Shown here one piece after another: positions 37,535-49,940 of a DNA stretch of 49,940 nt. The translations under genes were made by a program, and so were the position numbers. Origin of the DNA: Lautropia sp. SCN 69-89 (GTDB taxonomy: Bacteria > Pseudomonadota > Gammaproteobacteria > Burkholderiales > Burkholderiaceae_E); contig MEED01000033.1 in assembly GCA_001724855.1 (NCBI GenBank), forward strand, positions 1 through 49,940, read 5' to 3'. A model generated the notes under the pieces. That model saw only the letters and a program-made list of their open reading frames with translations, searched no databases and was not told the DNA's origin. How positions within the stretch are numbered: position 1 is the stretch's first letter; every line of letters begins with the position of its first letter.

Positions 37535-38128
37535 ATGAAGCACCAGGTGACCCGTGCCATTCCCGCGCTCGCCGCGCTGCTGCTCGCCGGATGCGCAGCT
37601 GCGCCGAGCGAGCCGGTTGCCGCGCCACCCGGCTATCTTGACCAGGCGCGCAACCTCGCGGCCACGGTGCCCGCCAACCTGCTCGCCGTGCTCACCGACG
37701 AGTTGAACCGCAGCGGGGCCGCCGGCGCGATCGAGGTCTGTCGCGAGAAGGCGCCGCAGATGGCGCGCGCGGCCTCCGAGCGCTCGGGCTGGAACGTGCG
37801 CCGTGCGAGCCTGCGCAACCGCAATCCGAAAGGCGTGCCCGATGCCTGGGAGCGTGCCGCGCTCGAGCGCTTCGATGCGCAGGCGGCCGCCGGCGCGGCA
37901 CCCCCGACGCTGGAGACCTGGCAGGTCGTCGACGAAGGCGGCCGGCAGGTGTTCCGCTACGCGAAGGCCCTGCCCACGCAGCCGCTGTGCGTGCAGTGCC
38001 ACGGCAGCGCCGACAAGCTGAGCGAGCCGGTGAAGCAGAAGCTGCGCGCGCTGTATCCGGCCGACCGCGCGACCGGCTACGAGCCCGGGCAGATCCGCGG
38101 GGCGCTGTTCCTGAAGAAACCGATCTGA
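37535..38128 (+). CDS. DUF3365 (Tll0287-like) haem-binding lipoprotein
   Basis: A 197-residue envelope lipoprotein: signal peptide with lipobox LLAGC (C20). One c-type haem motif CVQCH is at 152-156, and the DUF3365 region spans about 40-195, including SLRNRNPKGVPDAWER and PLCVQCHG. The family has a PAS-like fold with covalent haem and is suggested to act as a redox or gas sensor or electron carrier. A GAGGAGG ribosome-binding site precedes ATG 37535. It stands alone between the RRM gene and a convergent ETF-QO gene; a partner is not evident. Confidence 0.87.
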   Translation: MKHQVTRAIPALAALLLAGCAAAPSEPVAAPPGYLDQARNLAATVPANLLAVLTDELNRSGAAGAIEVCREKAPQMARAASERSGWNVRRASLRNRNPKGVPDAWERAALERFDAQAAAGAAPPTLETWQVVDEGGRQVFRYAKALPTQPLCVQCHGSADKLSEPVKQKLRALYPADRATGYEPGQIRGALFLKKPI

Positions 38129-38134
38129 GCTTGC

Positions 38135-38172
38135 GCAGCAGGCGGGCGGCATTGCCGCCCGGCCCCTGCTGC
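38135..38172. terminator. Bidirectional stem-loop between convergent genes
   Basis: The outer arms GCAGCAGG (38135-38142) and CCTGCTGC (38165-38172) enclose an inner stem GGGCGGC/GCCGCCC with loop ATT. It lies between the convergent DUF3365 and ETF-QO genes. It has no T-run, so it is only a probable terminator or transcript-end hairpin. Confidence 0.5.
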
Positions 38173-38203
38173 CGTCGCGCGAAGGCCCGGGGCAGGGCCT
38201 GTC

Positions 38204-39853
38204 TCACATGCCCGCGTAGTTCGGCCCGCCGCCGCCCTCGGGTGTGACCCAGACGATGTTCTGGGTCGGATCCTTGATGTCGCAGGTCTTGCAGTGCACG
38301 CAGTTCTGCGCATTGATCTGCAGGCGCTCGGCTCCGTCGTCGTCGCGCACGAACTCGTAGACGCCGGCCGGGCAATAGCGCTGCTCGGGCCCGGCATAGC
38401 GCGCCAGGTTCACCGCCACCGGTACCGACGGATCCTTCAGCGTGAGGTGGATCGGCTGGTTCTCCTCGTGGTTGGTGTTCGAGATGAACACCGACGAGAG
38501 CCGGTCGAAGCTGAGCTTGCCGTCGGGCTTCGGATAGCTGATCGGCTGGCACTCGGCCGCGGGCAGCAGGTACTCGTGGTCGGGCTTCGTCGTGTGCAGC
38601 GTGAACGGCGCCTTGCCGCGGAACACCACCTGGTCGATGCCCACCAGCAGCGTGCCGAGCCACAGGCCCTTGCCCATCGCCGGCTTGAAGTTGCGCGCGC
38701 GGTGCAGTTCGTCGTGCAGCCACGAGGCGCGGAACGCTTCGGCGTAGCCGACGAGCTCGTCGCCCGAGCGACCCGCGGCCAGCGCCTCGTAGGCGGCCTC
38801 GGCGGCGAGCATGCCGGTCTTGATCGCCGCGTGGCTGCCCTTGATTCGCGAGGCGTTCAGGAAGCCGGCGTCGCAGCCCAGCAGGCAGCCGCCAGGGAAG
38901 ACGAACTTCGGCAGCGAGTTCAGGCCGCCGGCCGTGATCGCGCGCGCGCCGTAGGCGAGCCGCTTGCCGCCTTCGAGGAAGGCGCGGATCGCCGGGTGCG
39001 TCTTGTAGCGCTGGAACTCTTCGTACGGCGACAGGTACGGATTGCGGTAGTTCAGGCCCACCACGTAACCGATCGCCACCTTGTTGTCGCCGAGGTGGTA
39101 CAGGAACGAGCCGCCGTAGGTGGCGTTGTCCAGCGGCCAGCCCGCGGTGTGGATCACCAGCCCGGGTTTCGATTTCGACGCATCGATCTCCCAGAGTTCC
39201 TTCAGGCCGATGCCGTAGCTCTGCGGATCGCGGCCGGCGTCGAGCGCGAACTTCGCGATCAGCTGCTTGCCCAGGTGTCCGCGCGAGCCCTCGGCGAAGA
39301 AGGTGTACTTCGCGTGCAACTCCATGCCCGGCTGGAAGCTGTCGGTGGGCTGCCCGTCGCGGCCGATCCCCATGTTGCCGGTGGCCACGCCCTTGACCGA
39401 GCCGTCGTCGCGGTAGAGCACCTCGGCGGCGGCGAAGCCGGGGAAGATCTCCACGCCCAGTGCTTCGGCCTGCTCGCCCAGCCAGCGCACCACGTTGCCC
39501 AGGCGCACCACGTAGTTGCCGTGGTTCGTGAAGCACGCGGGCAGCATCCAGTTCGGCACCTGGCGTGCGCCCGTTTCGGACAGGAACAGGAAGCGGTCTT
39601 CGCTCACCTCGGTGTCGAGCGGCGCGCCGCGCTCGCGCCAGTCGGGCAGCAACTCGTCGATGGCGCGCGGATCCATGACGGCGCCCGACAGGATGTGCGC
39701 GCCGATCTCCGAGCCTTTCTCGATGACGCACACGCCGATCTCGTTGCCTTTCTCGGCGGCGAGCTGTTTCAGACGGATCGCGGCTGCGAGGCCGGCGGGC
39801 CCGCCGCCGACGATCACGACGTCGAATTCCATCGATTCGCGCTCAATGTCCAT
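38204..39853 (-). CDS. Electron transfer flavoprotein-ubiquinone oxidoreductase
   Basis: Membrane-associated FAD/[4Fe-4S] enzyme passing electrons from ETF (acyl-CoA dehydrogenases) to ubiquinone; 549 residues, full length. The FAD motif is VVIVGGGPAGLAAAIRLKQL near the N terminus. The Fe-S cluster cysteines lie at the C terminus in YCPAGVYEF and NCVHCKTCDIKDP. The start 39853 (MDIERESMEFD) is preceded by GGAGAG; an internal ATG at 39832 is an alternative. It converges with the haem lipoprotein gene and points away from the SDR gene. It fits an organism using fatty or amino acids aerobically. Confidence 0.96.
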   Translation of the reverse strand: MDIERESMEFDVVIVGGGPAGLAAAIRLKQLAAEKGNEIGVCVIEKGSEIGAHILSGAVMDPRAIDELLPDWRERGAPLDTEVSEDRFLFLSETGARQVPNWMLPACFTNHGNYVVRLGNVVRWLGEQAEALGVEIFPGFAAAEVLYRDDGSVKGVATGNMGIGRDGQPTDSFQPGMELHAKYTFFAEGSRGHLGKQLIAKFALDAGRDPQSYGIGLKELWEIDASKSKPGLVIHTAGWPLDNATYGGSFLYHLGDNKVAIGYVVGLNYRNPYLSPYEEFQRYKTHPAIRAFLEGGKRLAYGARAITAGGLNSLPKFVFPGGCLLGCDAGFLNASRIKGSHAAIKTGMLAAEAAYEALAAGRSGDELVGYAEAFRASWLHDELHRARNFKPAMGKGLWLGTLLVGIDQVVFRGKAPFTLHTTKPDHEYLLPAAECQPISYPKPDGKLSFDRLSSVFISNTNHEENQPIHLTLKDPSVPVAVNLARYAGPEQRYCPAGVYEFVRDDDGAERLQINAQNCVHCKTCDIKDPTQNIVWVTPEGGGGPNYAGM

Positions 39854-40047
39854 GAAATGGGCTCTCCGGATGTCCTTGACGAAGCGTGCAGCGGCCACGA
39901 TTGTCCCGGAAAGCGGCAATCGCGCGCAAATGGGGCGCGGCACGGCGAGGCGCGTGGCGCGGGGTGCCCGACCTCGCGCGCGGGCGGCGCGTGGCGTCGC
40001 ATCGGCTAACATCGTGGCCGAGTTGTCCTCGCACAGGAGAGTCCATC

Positions 40048-40821
40048 GTGCCCACCCGCTTCGACCTCGACGGCAAGACCGCGCTCGTCACCGGTGCCTC
40101 CAGCGGGCTGGGCGCGCGCTTCGCGCGCGTGCTCGCCGACAACGGCGCCCAGGTGGTGCTCGCCTCGCGACGCGTGGAGCGGCTGAAGGAACTGCGCGCC
40201 GAGATCGAGGCGGCCGGCGGCGACGCGCACGTCGTGGCGCTCGACGTCACCGATACGGCGAGCATCCGGGCCGCGATCGAACAGGCCGAGAACGACGCCG
40301 GCCCGATCGACATCCTGGTGAACAACTCGGGTGTGAGCACGACGCAGCGGCTCGTCGACGTGAAGCCCGAAGACTTCGACTTCGTCTTCGGCACCAACAC
40401 GCGCGGCGCATTCTTCGTCGCGCAGGAAGTCGGTCGCCGGATGATCGCGCGCGCCAGGGTCGACCCGGCGCGCCAGGCGCGCATCGTCAACATCGCGTCG
40501 ATGGCGGCGCTGCGCGTGCTCGCGCAGATCGGCGTCTATTGCATGAGCAAGGCCGCGGTGGTGCAGATGACGAAGGCGATGGCGCTCGAGTGGGGACGCT
40601 ACAACATCAACGTCAACGCGATCTGCCCCGGTTACATCGAGACCGAGATCAACGCACACCACTGGCAGACCGAAGCCGGCCAGAAGCTGATCCAGATGCT
40701 GCCGCGCCGGCGCGTCGGCAAGCCCGAGGATCTCGACGGCGTGCTGCTGCTGCTCGCATCCGAGCGGTCGAGCTTCGTCAACGGCGCGGTGATCGCGGCC
40801 GACGACGGGTTCGGGGTATAG
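40048..40821 (+). CDS. Short-chain dehydrogenase/reductase
   Basis: A classical SDR of 257 residues using NAD(P)H. The cofactor motif TGASSGLG is at 15-22, NNSG at 92-95, and the catalytic S151, Y164 and K168 are in place (YCMSK). The C-terminal VGKPEDLDGVLLLLASERSSFVNG is typical of FabG-like SDRs; the substrate is unknown. It starts with GTG 40048 behind AGGAGA. The AGGA box decides this start, since the upstream frame is not conserved. A TAACAT hexamer at about 40007 may be its -10. Confidence 0.92.
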   Translation: MPTRFDLDGKTALVTGASSGLGARFARVLADNGAQVVLASRRVERLKELRAEIEAAGGDAHVVALDVTDTASIRAAIEQAENDAGPIDILVNNSGVSTTQRLVDVKPEDFDFVFGTNTRGAFFVAQEVGRRMIARARVDPARQARIVNIASMAALRVLAQIGVYCMSKAAVVQMTKAMALEWGRYNINVNAICPGYIETEINAHHWQTEAGQKLIQMLPRRRVGKPEDLDGVLLLLASERSSFVNGAVIAADDGFGV

Positions 40822-40838
40822 CGGCGCAGCGGTGCAGG

Positions 40839-40860
40839 GCGCCGCCGCATACGGCGGCGC
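40839..40860. terminator. Hairpin between convergent SDR and DUF3422 genes
   Basis: GCGCCGCCG-CATA-CGGCGGCGC is a perfect 9-bp stem with a tetraloop in the 83-base gap between two convergent stops. It has no T-run in either direction, so termination is probable rather than certain. Confidence 0.5.
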
Positions 40861-40904
40861 AACCGCCGGTGCAGCCGGCGACTCGATCGGCGTGCCGCTG
40901 GCTG

Positions 40905-42191
40905 CTACGCGCCGCCGAGCCGCCGGCGGATGCCTTCGCGGATGTGGCGCACGCCGAGCGCCACCGCGATCGCGATCGGCACGATCGCCAGTCCGGTGGC
41001 CAGTTCCGGGTCGACCGGCCAGCCGATCGCCTTCATCGCCCCGAACAGATAGTGGACGATACCGGCGCCGTAGTAGGTGATCGCCGCTACCGACAGTCCT
41101 TCGACCGTCTGCTGCAGGTGCAGCTGCAGCCGGGCGCGCCGGTTCATCGTCGCAAGCAGCTCCTGATTGTGCCGTTCGCGCTCGATCTCGACGCGGGTGC
41201 GCAGCAGCGCGCTGGCGCGCGCGATGCGCTCGGCCACCGATTCGACGCGTCGCCCGACGCTCTCGCAGTACGCCATGGCGGGATCGAAGCGGCGCTCGAG
41301 GAACGCGGTGAGCGTCTGCAGGCCGGGCAGCCGCTGCTGGCGCAGCTCGGTGCCGCGCTGGCGCACCAGCGAGTGGTAGGCGCGCGCCGCGCCGAAGCGA
41401 AAGCCCACCGAGGCGGCGATCCGCTCGACCGTGCCGGCGAGCCGGCTCACTTCGCCGAGCAGCGCCGGCTCCTCCTGCACCGGAGCGGTCTCCAGCCTGC
41501 CGACCAGCGCGCCGAGCGAGGCTTCGAGCCGGTCGAGCTCGGCGGCGCTGGTGCGCGCCAGCGGGAAGGCGAGCATCGCCATCATCCGGTAGACCTCGAC
41601 CTCGATCAGGCGCTGCACCACGCGGCCGGCGTAGGCGGGGCTGAGCGAACGATCGACGACCAGCACGCGGGTGAAGCCGCGCTCGTCGACGCGAAAGTCG
41701 GTGAACGCGCAGGCCGCTCCGTCGGCGATCGACGCGCCGGCGAGTTCGCTCGCGCCGAACGCGGCGGCTGCGCCGGCCAGGTCGTCGGGCATCTCGCGTG
41801 CCGGCAGCAGTGCGACGTGGACCGCGGCGATCAGCAGCCCGGGCAGCGTGTCGAGCCAACCCTCGGGCAGCGCGTCGATCGCGGGGCGCGCGAACGGCGT
41901 GCGCGCGTCGCCGCCATCGCAGTAGACGGTGTAGTCGTCGAATTCGCCGTGGCGCTCGCGCTTGAGCCGAAATGCGCCGAAGTCGGCGAAGCAGTGTCCG
42001 TCGCGGGTGTCGGGCGGGGCGACGCCGGCGGTCGCGCACAGCCGCGTGAGCGGATCGTCGGCCGTGCGGTCCTCGATGCGCGCCGGACGCAGCAGCGCGA
42101 TGTGCGACACTCGCTGCGGCGTCGCCAGCGGCTGGCGGGGCCGCGCATGGATTTCGTTCTGCAGCGCGTCCCGGTCGGGATGGGCGATCAT
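40905..42191 (-). CDS. DUF3422 membrane-anchored protein
   Basis: A 428-residue protein of the DUF3422 family, widespread in proteobacteria and of unknown function. It begins with HPDRDALQNEIHARP, the family's signature. The N-terminal half is globular (about 1-240), the middle is a long helical, coiled-coil region, and two hydrophobic helices end the protein (about 365-390 and 400-420). This suggests a cytoplasmic body anchored at the C terminus. Divergent from the thioesterase gene, with 63 bases between the start codons. Confidence 0.88.
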   Translation of the reverse strand: MIAHPDRDALQNEIHARPRQPLATPQRVSHIALLRPARIEDRTADDPLTRLCATAGVAPPDTRDGHCFADFGAFRLKRERHGEFDDYTVYCDGGDARTPFARPAIDALPEGWLDTLPGLLIAAVHVALLPAREMPDDLAGAAAAFGASELAGASIADGAACAFTDFRVDERGFTRVLVVDRSLSPAYAGRVVQRLIEVEVYRMMAMLAFPLARTSAAELDRLEASLGALVGRLETAPVQEEPALLGEVSRLAGTVERIAASVGFRFGAARAYHSLVRQRGTELRQQRLPGLQTLTAFLERRFDPAMAYCESVGRRVESVAERIARASALLRTRVEIERERHNQELLATMNRRARLQLHLQQTVEGLSVAAITYYGAGIVHYLFGAMKAIGWPVDPELATGLAIVPIAIAVALGVRHIREGIRRRLGGA

Positions 42192-42254
42192 GATCAGGCG
42201 GTGCCGTGGCGGTCGAGCCGGCCGCGGGCGCCGGTCGATGGACGAGGCAAACAA

Positions 42255-42674
42255 GTGAGCGAGCGCATCCTGGTTTTCGAACTCGAAATGCCGATCCGCT
42301 GGGGCGACATGGACGCGATGGGCCACGTGAATAATACGGTCTATTTCCGCTACATGGAGCAGCTGCGCATCAGCTGGTTCGACACGCTGGGGTTCCGGCC
42401 GGAGCCGACCGGCGAGGGACCGCTGATCATCAACGCGAGCTGCACCTTCCTGCGCGAGCTGCAATACCCGGGCACGGTGCTGGCGCGCCAGTACGTCGGC
42501 GCGATGGGGCGCTCGAGCTTCGAGACCTGGGTGGACATGCTGCGCACCGACGATCCGGACACCGTGTATGCGCAGGGGGCGGCCAAGGTGGTCTGGGTCG
42601 ACTACTCGAAGCGCAAGTCGGCTCCGCTGCCCGAATTTGCGCGCCGGGCGATCATGGGGTCGCGGCTGCGGTAG
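42255..42674 (+). CDS. Acyl-CoA thioesterase, 4HBT hotdog fold
   Basis: A 139-residue single-hotdog thioesterase. The opening IRWGDMDAMGHVNNTVYFRYME carries the catalytic Asp (D16 region) and the NxxY pattern of the 4-hydroxybenzoyl-CoA thioesterase/YbgC type. It should hydrolyse an acyl-CoA; chain preference is not readable from sequence. It starts with GTG 42255. An ATG at 42238 is in another frame and stops at once. The 190 bases between its stop and scoB hold no convincing gene, only short GC-rich hairpins. Confidence 0.9.
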   Translation: MSERILVFELEMPIRWGDMDAMGHVNNTVYFRYMEQLRISWFDTLGFRPEPTGEGPLIINASCTFLRELQYPGTVLARQYVGAMGRSSFETWVDMLRTDDPDTVYAQGAAKVVWVDYSKRKSAPLPEFARRAIMGSRLR

Positions 42675-42866
42675 CTAGCGCTTCGACTGCGATGGTGGGC
42701 GCGTCGGCTCGCGCTGCCGGAGGCGACGGCGGGCGGGCCGCTGTGCGGCGGCCATGCCGATGCCTCTTGCCGGGAAAGGGGCCCGGGTTCGCGCTCGCCA
42801 CCGACGCGCCGACGCTCGAAGGAGCGAAGATCGATCCAGCCGCCCGTGCAGGCGGCGCAGCCGAGC

Positions 42867-43520
42867 CTACTGCACGCTCGAAACGTCGATCGGGCAGCCG
42901 GTCTTCGCGACGACTTCTTCCTTCGTGACGCCGGGCGCCAGTTCGCGCAGCTTCAGGCCGGTCTGCGTCACGTCGATGACGCCGAGGTCGGTGATGATCA
43001 TGTCGACCACGCCCACGCCGGTGAGGGGCAGCGCGCAGGCCTTCAGGATCTTCTGCTCCTCGGTGCCGTCCTTCTTCTTCGCGGTGTGTTCCATCAGCAC
43101 GATGACGCGGCCCACGCCGGCGACGAGGTCCATCGCGCCGCCCATGCCCTTGACCATCTTGCCGGGGATCATCCAGTTGGCGAGGTCGCCTTTCTCGCTG
43201 ACCTGCATCGCGCCGAGGATCGCCAGGTCGATCTTTCCGCCGCGAATCATCGCGAACGAATCGGCCGACGAGAAGATCGACGAACCGGGCAGCGTGGTCA
43301 CCGTCTGCTTGCCGGCATTGATCAGGTCGGCGTCGACCTCGTCTTCGGTGGGGAAGGGGCCGATGCCGAGCAGGCCGTTCTCGGACTGCAGCCACACTTC
43401 CATGTCGGCCGGCACGTGGTTGGCCACCAGCGTGGGCAGGCCGATGCCGAGGTTGACGTAGAAGCCGTCGCGCAGCTCGCGCGCTGCGCGCGCAGCCATC
43501 TGGTCACGGTTCCAGGGCAT
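42867..43520 (-). CDS. scoB: 3-oxoacid CoA-transferase subunit B
   Basis: A 217-residue beta subunit of succinyl-CoA:3-ketoacid CoA-transferase. The active-site glutamate is in [12 protein letters not shown]; the N-terminal [16 protein letters not shown] and [27 protein letters not shown] are diagnostic. With ScoA it moves CoA from succinyl-CoA to acetoacetate (or a similar 3-oxoacid), letting ketone bodies enter the TCA cycle. It starts 11 bases after scoA, behind AAGGAGA. Confidence 0.94.
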   Translation of the reverse strand: MPWNRDQMAARAARELRDGFYVNLGIGLPTLVANHVPADMEVWLQSENGLLGIGPFPTEDEVDADLINAGKQTVTTLPGSSIFSSADSFAMIRGGKIDLAILGAMQVSEKGDLANWMIPGKMVKGMGGAMDLVAGVGRVIVLMEHTAKKKDGTEEQKILKACALPLTGVGVVDMIITDLGVIDVTQTGLKLRELAPGVTKEEVVAKTGCPIDVSSVQ

Positions 43521-43531
43521 GTCGATTCTCC

Positions 43532-44230
43532 TTATCGCGGCCGCGTGGTGCGCTGCTCGATGCGTTTCTCGGGCGTCGGGTTGTGCACGATGCGGTGCAC
43601 GTAGATGCCGGGCAGGTGGATCTGGTCGGGGTCGAGCTCGCCGGTGGGCACGATGACCTCGACCTCGGCGACGGTGAGCCGGCCAGCCATCGCGACGTTG
43701 GGGTTGAAGTTGCGCGCGGTGCGTCGGAAGACGAGGTTGCCGGCGCGGTCGGCCATCCACGCCTTCACCAGCGAGACATCGGGCACCAGCGAGCGCTCCA
43801 TCACGTAGGTGTGGCCGTCGAACTCGCGCAGCTCCTTGCCTTCGGCGACGATGGTTCCCACGCCGGTGCGGGTGAAGAACGCCGGAATGCCGGCGCCTCC
43901 GGCGCGCAGTTTCTCGGCGAGCGTGCCCTGCGGCGTGAATTCGAGCTCCAGTTCGCCGGCGAGGTACTGCCGCTCGAACTCCTTGTTCTCGCCGACGTAC
44001 GAGGCGATCATCTTGCGGATCTGGCGGGTCGCGAGCAGTTGGCCGAGGCCGAAGCCGTCGACGCCGGCGTTGTTCGAGATGCAGGTGAGGTTCTTCGCGC
44101 CGGAGTCGCGCAGCGCCGCGATCAACGCCTCGGGAATGCCGCAGAGGCCGAAGCCGCCGACCGCGATCGTCTGGCCGTCGGCGACCACACCCGCCAGGGC
44201 TGCCGCGGCGCTCGGATATACCTTGCTCAT
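43532..44230 (-). CDS. scoA: 3-oxoacid CoA-transferase subunit A
   Basis: A 232-residue alpha subunit; the glycine-rich CoA site is [19 protein letters not shown], with [14 protein letters not shown] and [17 protein letters not shown] matching the family. It is first in the scoA-scoB operon. The short gap to the divergent CDF gene (63 bases) must hold both promoters. A TATAAT hexamer on the minus strand (44273-44268) is a good -10 candidate for this operon. Confidence 0.94.
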   Translation of the reverse strand: MSKVYPSAAAALAGVVADGQTIAVGGFGLCGIPEALIAALRDSGAKNLTCISNNAGVDGFGLGQLLATRQIRKMIASYVGENKEFERQYLAGELELEFTPQGTLAEKLRAGGAGIPAFFTRTGVGTIVAEGKELREFDGHTYVMERSLVPDVSLVKAWMADRAGNLVFRRTARNFNPNVAMAGRLTVAEVEVIVPTGELDPDQIHLPGIYVHRIVHNPTPEKRIEQRTTRPR

Positions 44231-44267
44231 CGATGTCCTCGCCTGGATCGTTTGCGCTTCGGCAGCG

Positions 44268-44287
44268 ATTATAAGGGCCGCTACAAT
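44268..44287. promoter_or_regulatory. Back-to-back -10 candidates for scoAB and the CDF fusion gene
   Basis: The minus strand has TATAAT at 44273-44268, 37 bases before scoA. The plus strand has TACAAT at 44282-44287, only 6 bases before the CDF start codon, which would give a leaderless or nearly leaderless mRNA. Clear -35 elements are not seen for either. Assignment rests on the hexamers and on the divergent gap. Confidence 0.45.
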
Positions 44288-44293
44288 CCCACG

Positions 44294-47685
<3,392 letters not shown>

Positions 47686-47696
47686 GGAACGCGCGC

Positions 47697-48554
47697 ATGC
47701 GCCTTTGCGGATTCGAAGCCGGACTCGACCGCCCGTTCTTCCTGATCGCAGGGCCCTGCGCGATCGAGTCGCGCGAGCTGGCGCTCGATACCGCCGGCCA
47801 GCTGAAGGAAATCGCCGGCTCGCTGGGCATCCCGTTCATCTACAAGTCGTCGTACGACAAGGCCAACCGCAGTTCCGGCGCGTCGTTCCGTGGCCCCGGG
47901 CTCGAAGAAGGGCTGAAGATCCTCGCCGAGGTGCGCCGCCAGGTCGGCGTGCCGGTGCTCACCGACGTCCACGAGATCGACCAGGTCGCGCCGGTGGCGG
48001 CGGTGGTCGACGTGCTGCAAACGCCTGCTTTCCTGGTGCGCCAGACCGACTTCATCCGCGCGGTGGCGTCGGCGGGCAAGCCGGTGAACATCAAGAAGGG
48101 CCAGTTCCTCGCGCCGCACGACATGAAGAACGTGGTCGACAAGGCGCGCGCGGCGGCGATCGAGGCCGGCGGCGACGGCGAGAACATCCTCGTCTGCGAG
48201 CGCGGCGCCTCGTTCGGCTACAACAACCTGGTCTCCGACATGCGCTCGCTGGCGATCATGCGCGAGACCGGCTGCCCGGTGGTGTTCGACGCCACGCATT
48301 CGGTGCAGCTGCCCGGCGGGCGCGGCACCTCGTCGGGCGGCCAGCGCGAGTTCGTCCCGGTGCTGGCGCGCGCGGCGATTGCCGCCGGCGTCTCGGGCCT
48401 GTTCATGGAGACGCACCCCGATCCGGCCCGCGCGCTGTCCGACGGGCCCAACGCATGGCCGCTCGCCCGCATGGCCGAACTGCTGGCGACGCTGAAGGCG
48501 CTCGATGATATCGTCAAGCGCGACGGCTTTGCCGAGCAGTCGATCCACGACTAG
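47697..48554 (+). CDS. kdsA: 3-deoxy-D-manno-octulosonate 8-phosphate synthase
   Basis: Condenses PEP with arabinose 5-phosphate to KDO 8-phosphate, an LPS precursor, so the cell is Gram-negative. It has 285 residues, full length. Signatures [36 protein letters not shown] and THSVQLPGG are intact. The [17 protein letters not shown] stretch has Asn in the metal-site loop, but the class (metal-dependent or not) needs alignment. It starts 11 bases after the pyrG stop, behind TGAGGA. Confidence 0.97.
   Translation: MRLCGFEAGLDRPFFLIAGPCAIESRELALDTAGQLKEIAGSLGIPFIYKSSYDKANRSSGASFRGPGLEEGLKILAEVRRQVGVPVLTDVHEIDQVAPVAAVVDVLQTPAFLVRQTDFIRAVASAGKPVNIKKGQFLAPHDMKNVVDKARAAAIEAGGDGENILVCERGASFGYNNLVSDMRSLAIMRETGCPVVFDATHSVQLPGGRGTSSGGQREFVPVLARAAIAAGVSGLFMETHPDPARALSDGPNAWPLARMAELLATLKALDDIVKRDGFAEQSIHD

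Positions 48555-49940
<1,386 letters not shown>

Overview
The window is GC-rich chromosomal DNA with dense, mostly co-directional genes and many 1-4 bp stop/start overlaps. Gene content and order point to a betaproteobacterium, most likely Burkholderiales. The evidence is three blocks typical of that group: leuC-entericidin-leuD-leuB-asd-fimV-truA-trpF-trpB-trpA-accD-folC-SPOR-cvpA-purF-metZ, pyrG-kdsA-DUF1330-eno, and lexA-imuA-imuB. I cannot name the genus from sequence alone. No IS element, prophage, integrase or CRISPR array was seen.

Layout. 1-3.6 kb: the end of an unrecognised gene, tRNA-Val(CAC), a DUF938 methyltransferase, a C-terminal stump of an mgtE-type Mg2+ transporter, gltX and a vapBC toxin-antitoxin pair. 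3.6-6.8 kb: aroC (frameshifted by an apparent deletion), an MFS transporter and an M48 lipoprotein peptidase. 6.8-24.3 kb: a biosynthetic run for leucine, aspartate-family amino acids, tryptophan, fatty acids (accD, with an apparent 16-residue internal loss), folate, purines and methionine, with fimV and truA in the middle. 24.3-36.6 kb: the SOS mutasome genes, with dnaE2 separated from lexA-imuA-imuB by a DMT exporter, a ugpBAE-ugpQ glycerol-3-phosphate uptake operon lacking ugpC, and a DksA-type protein. A 445 bp fold-back element with 160 bp arms lies beside the dnaE2 SOS box. 36.9-44.2 kb: a glycine-rich RRM protein, a haem-binding DUF3365 lipoprotein, ETF-ubiquinone oxidoreductase, an SDR, a DUF3422 protein, a thioesterase and the scoAB CoA-transferase. 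44.3-49.9 kb: a cation-diffusion-facilitator exporter fused to a histidine-kinase-like tail, then pyrG, kdsA, a DUF1330 gene and the start of eno.

How it fits together. The window describes a prototrophic, respiring, Gram-negative heterotroph: amino-acid, nucleotide and KDO synthesis, ketone-body/acyl-CoA use, electron entry through ETF-QO, and SOS-inducible translesion synthesis. Both SOS loci carry a CTGT-N8-ACAG LexA box. The most notable items are the CDF-kinase fusion, the long inverted repeat next to the dnaE2 promoter, the damage to two normally essential genes (aroC, accD), and a ugp operon with no ATPase gene and a probable CTG-initiated ugpA.
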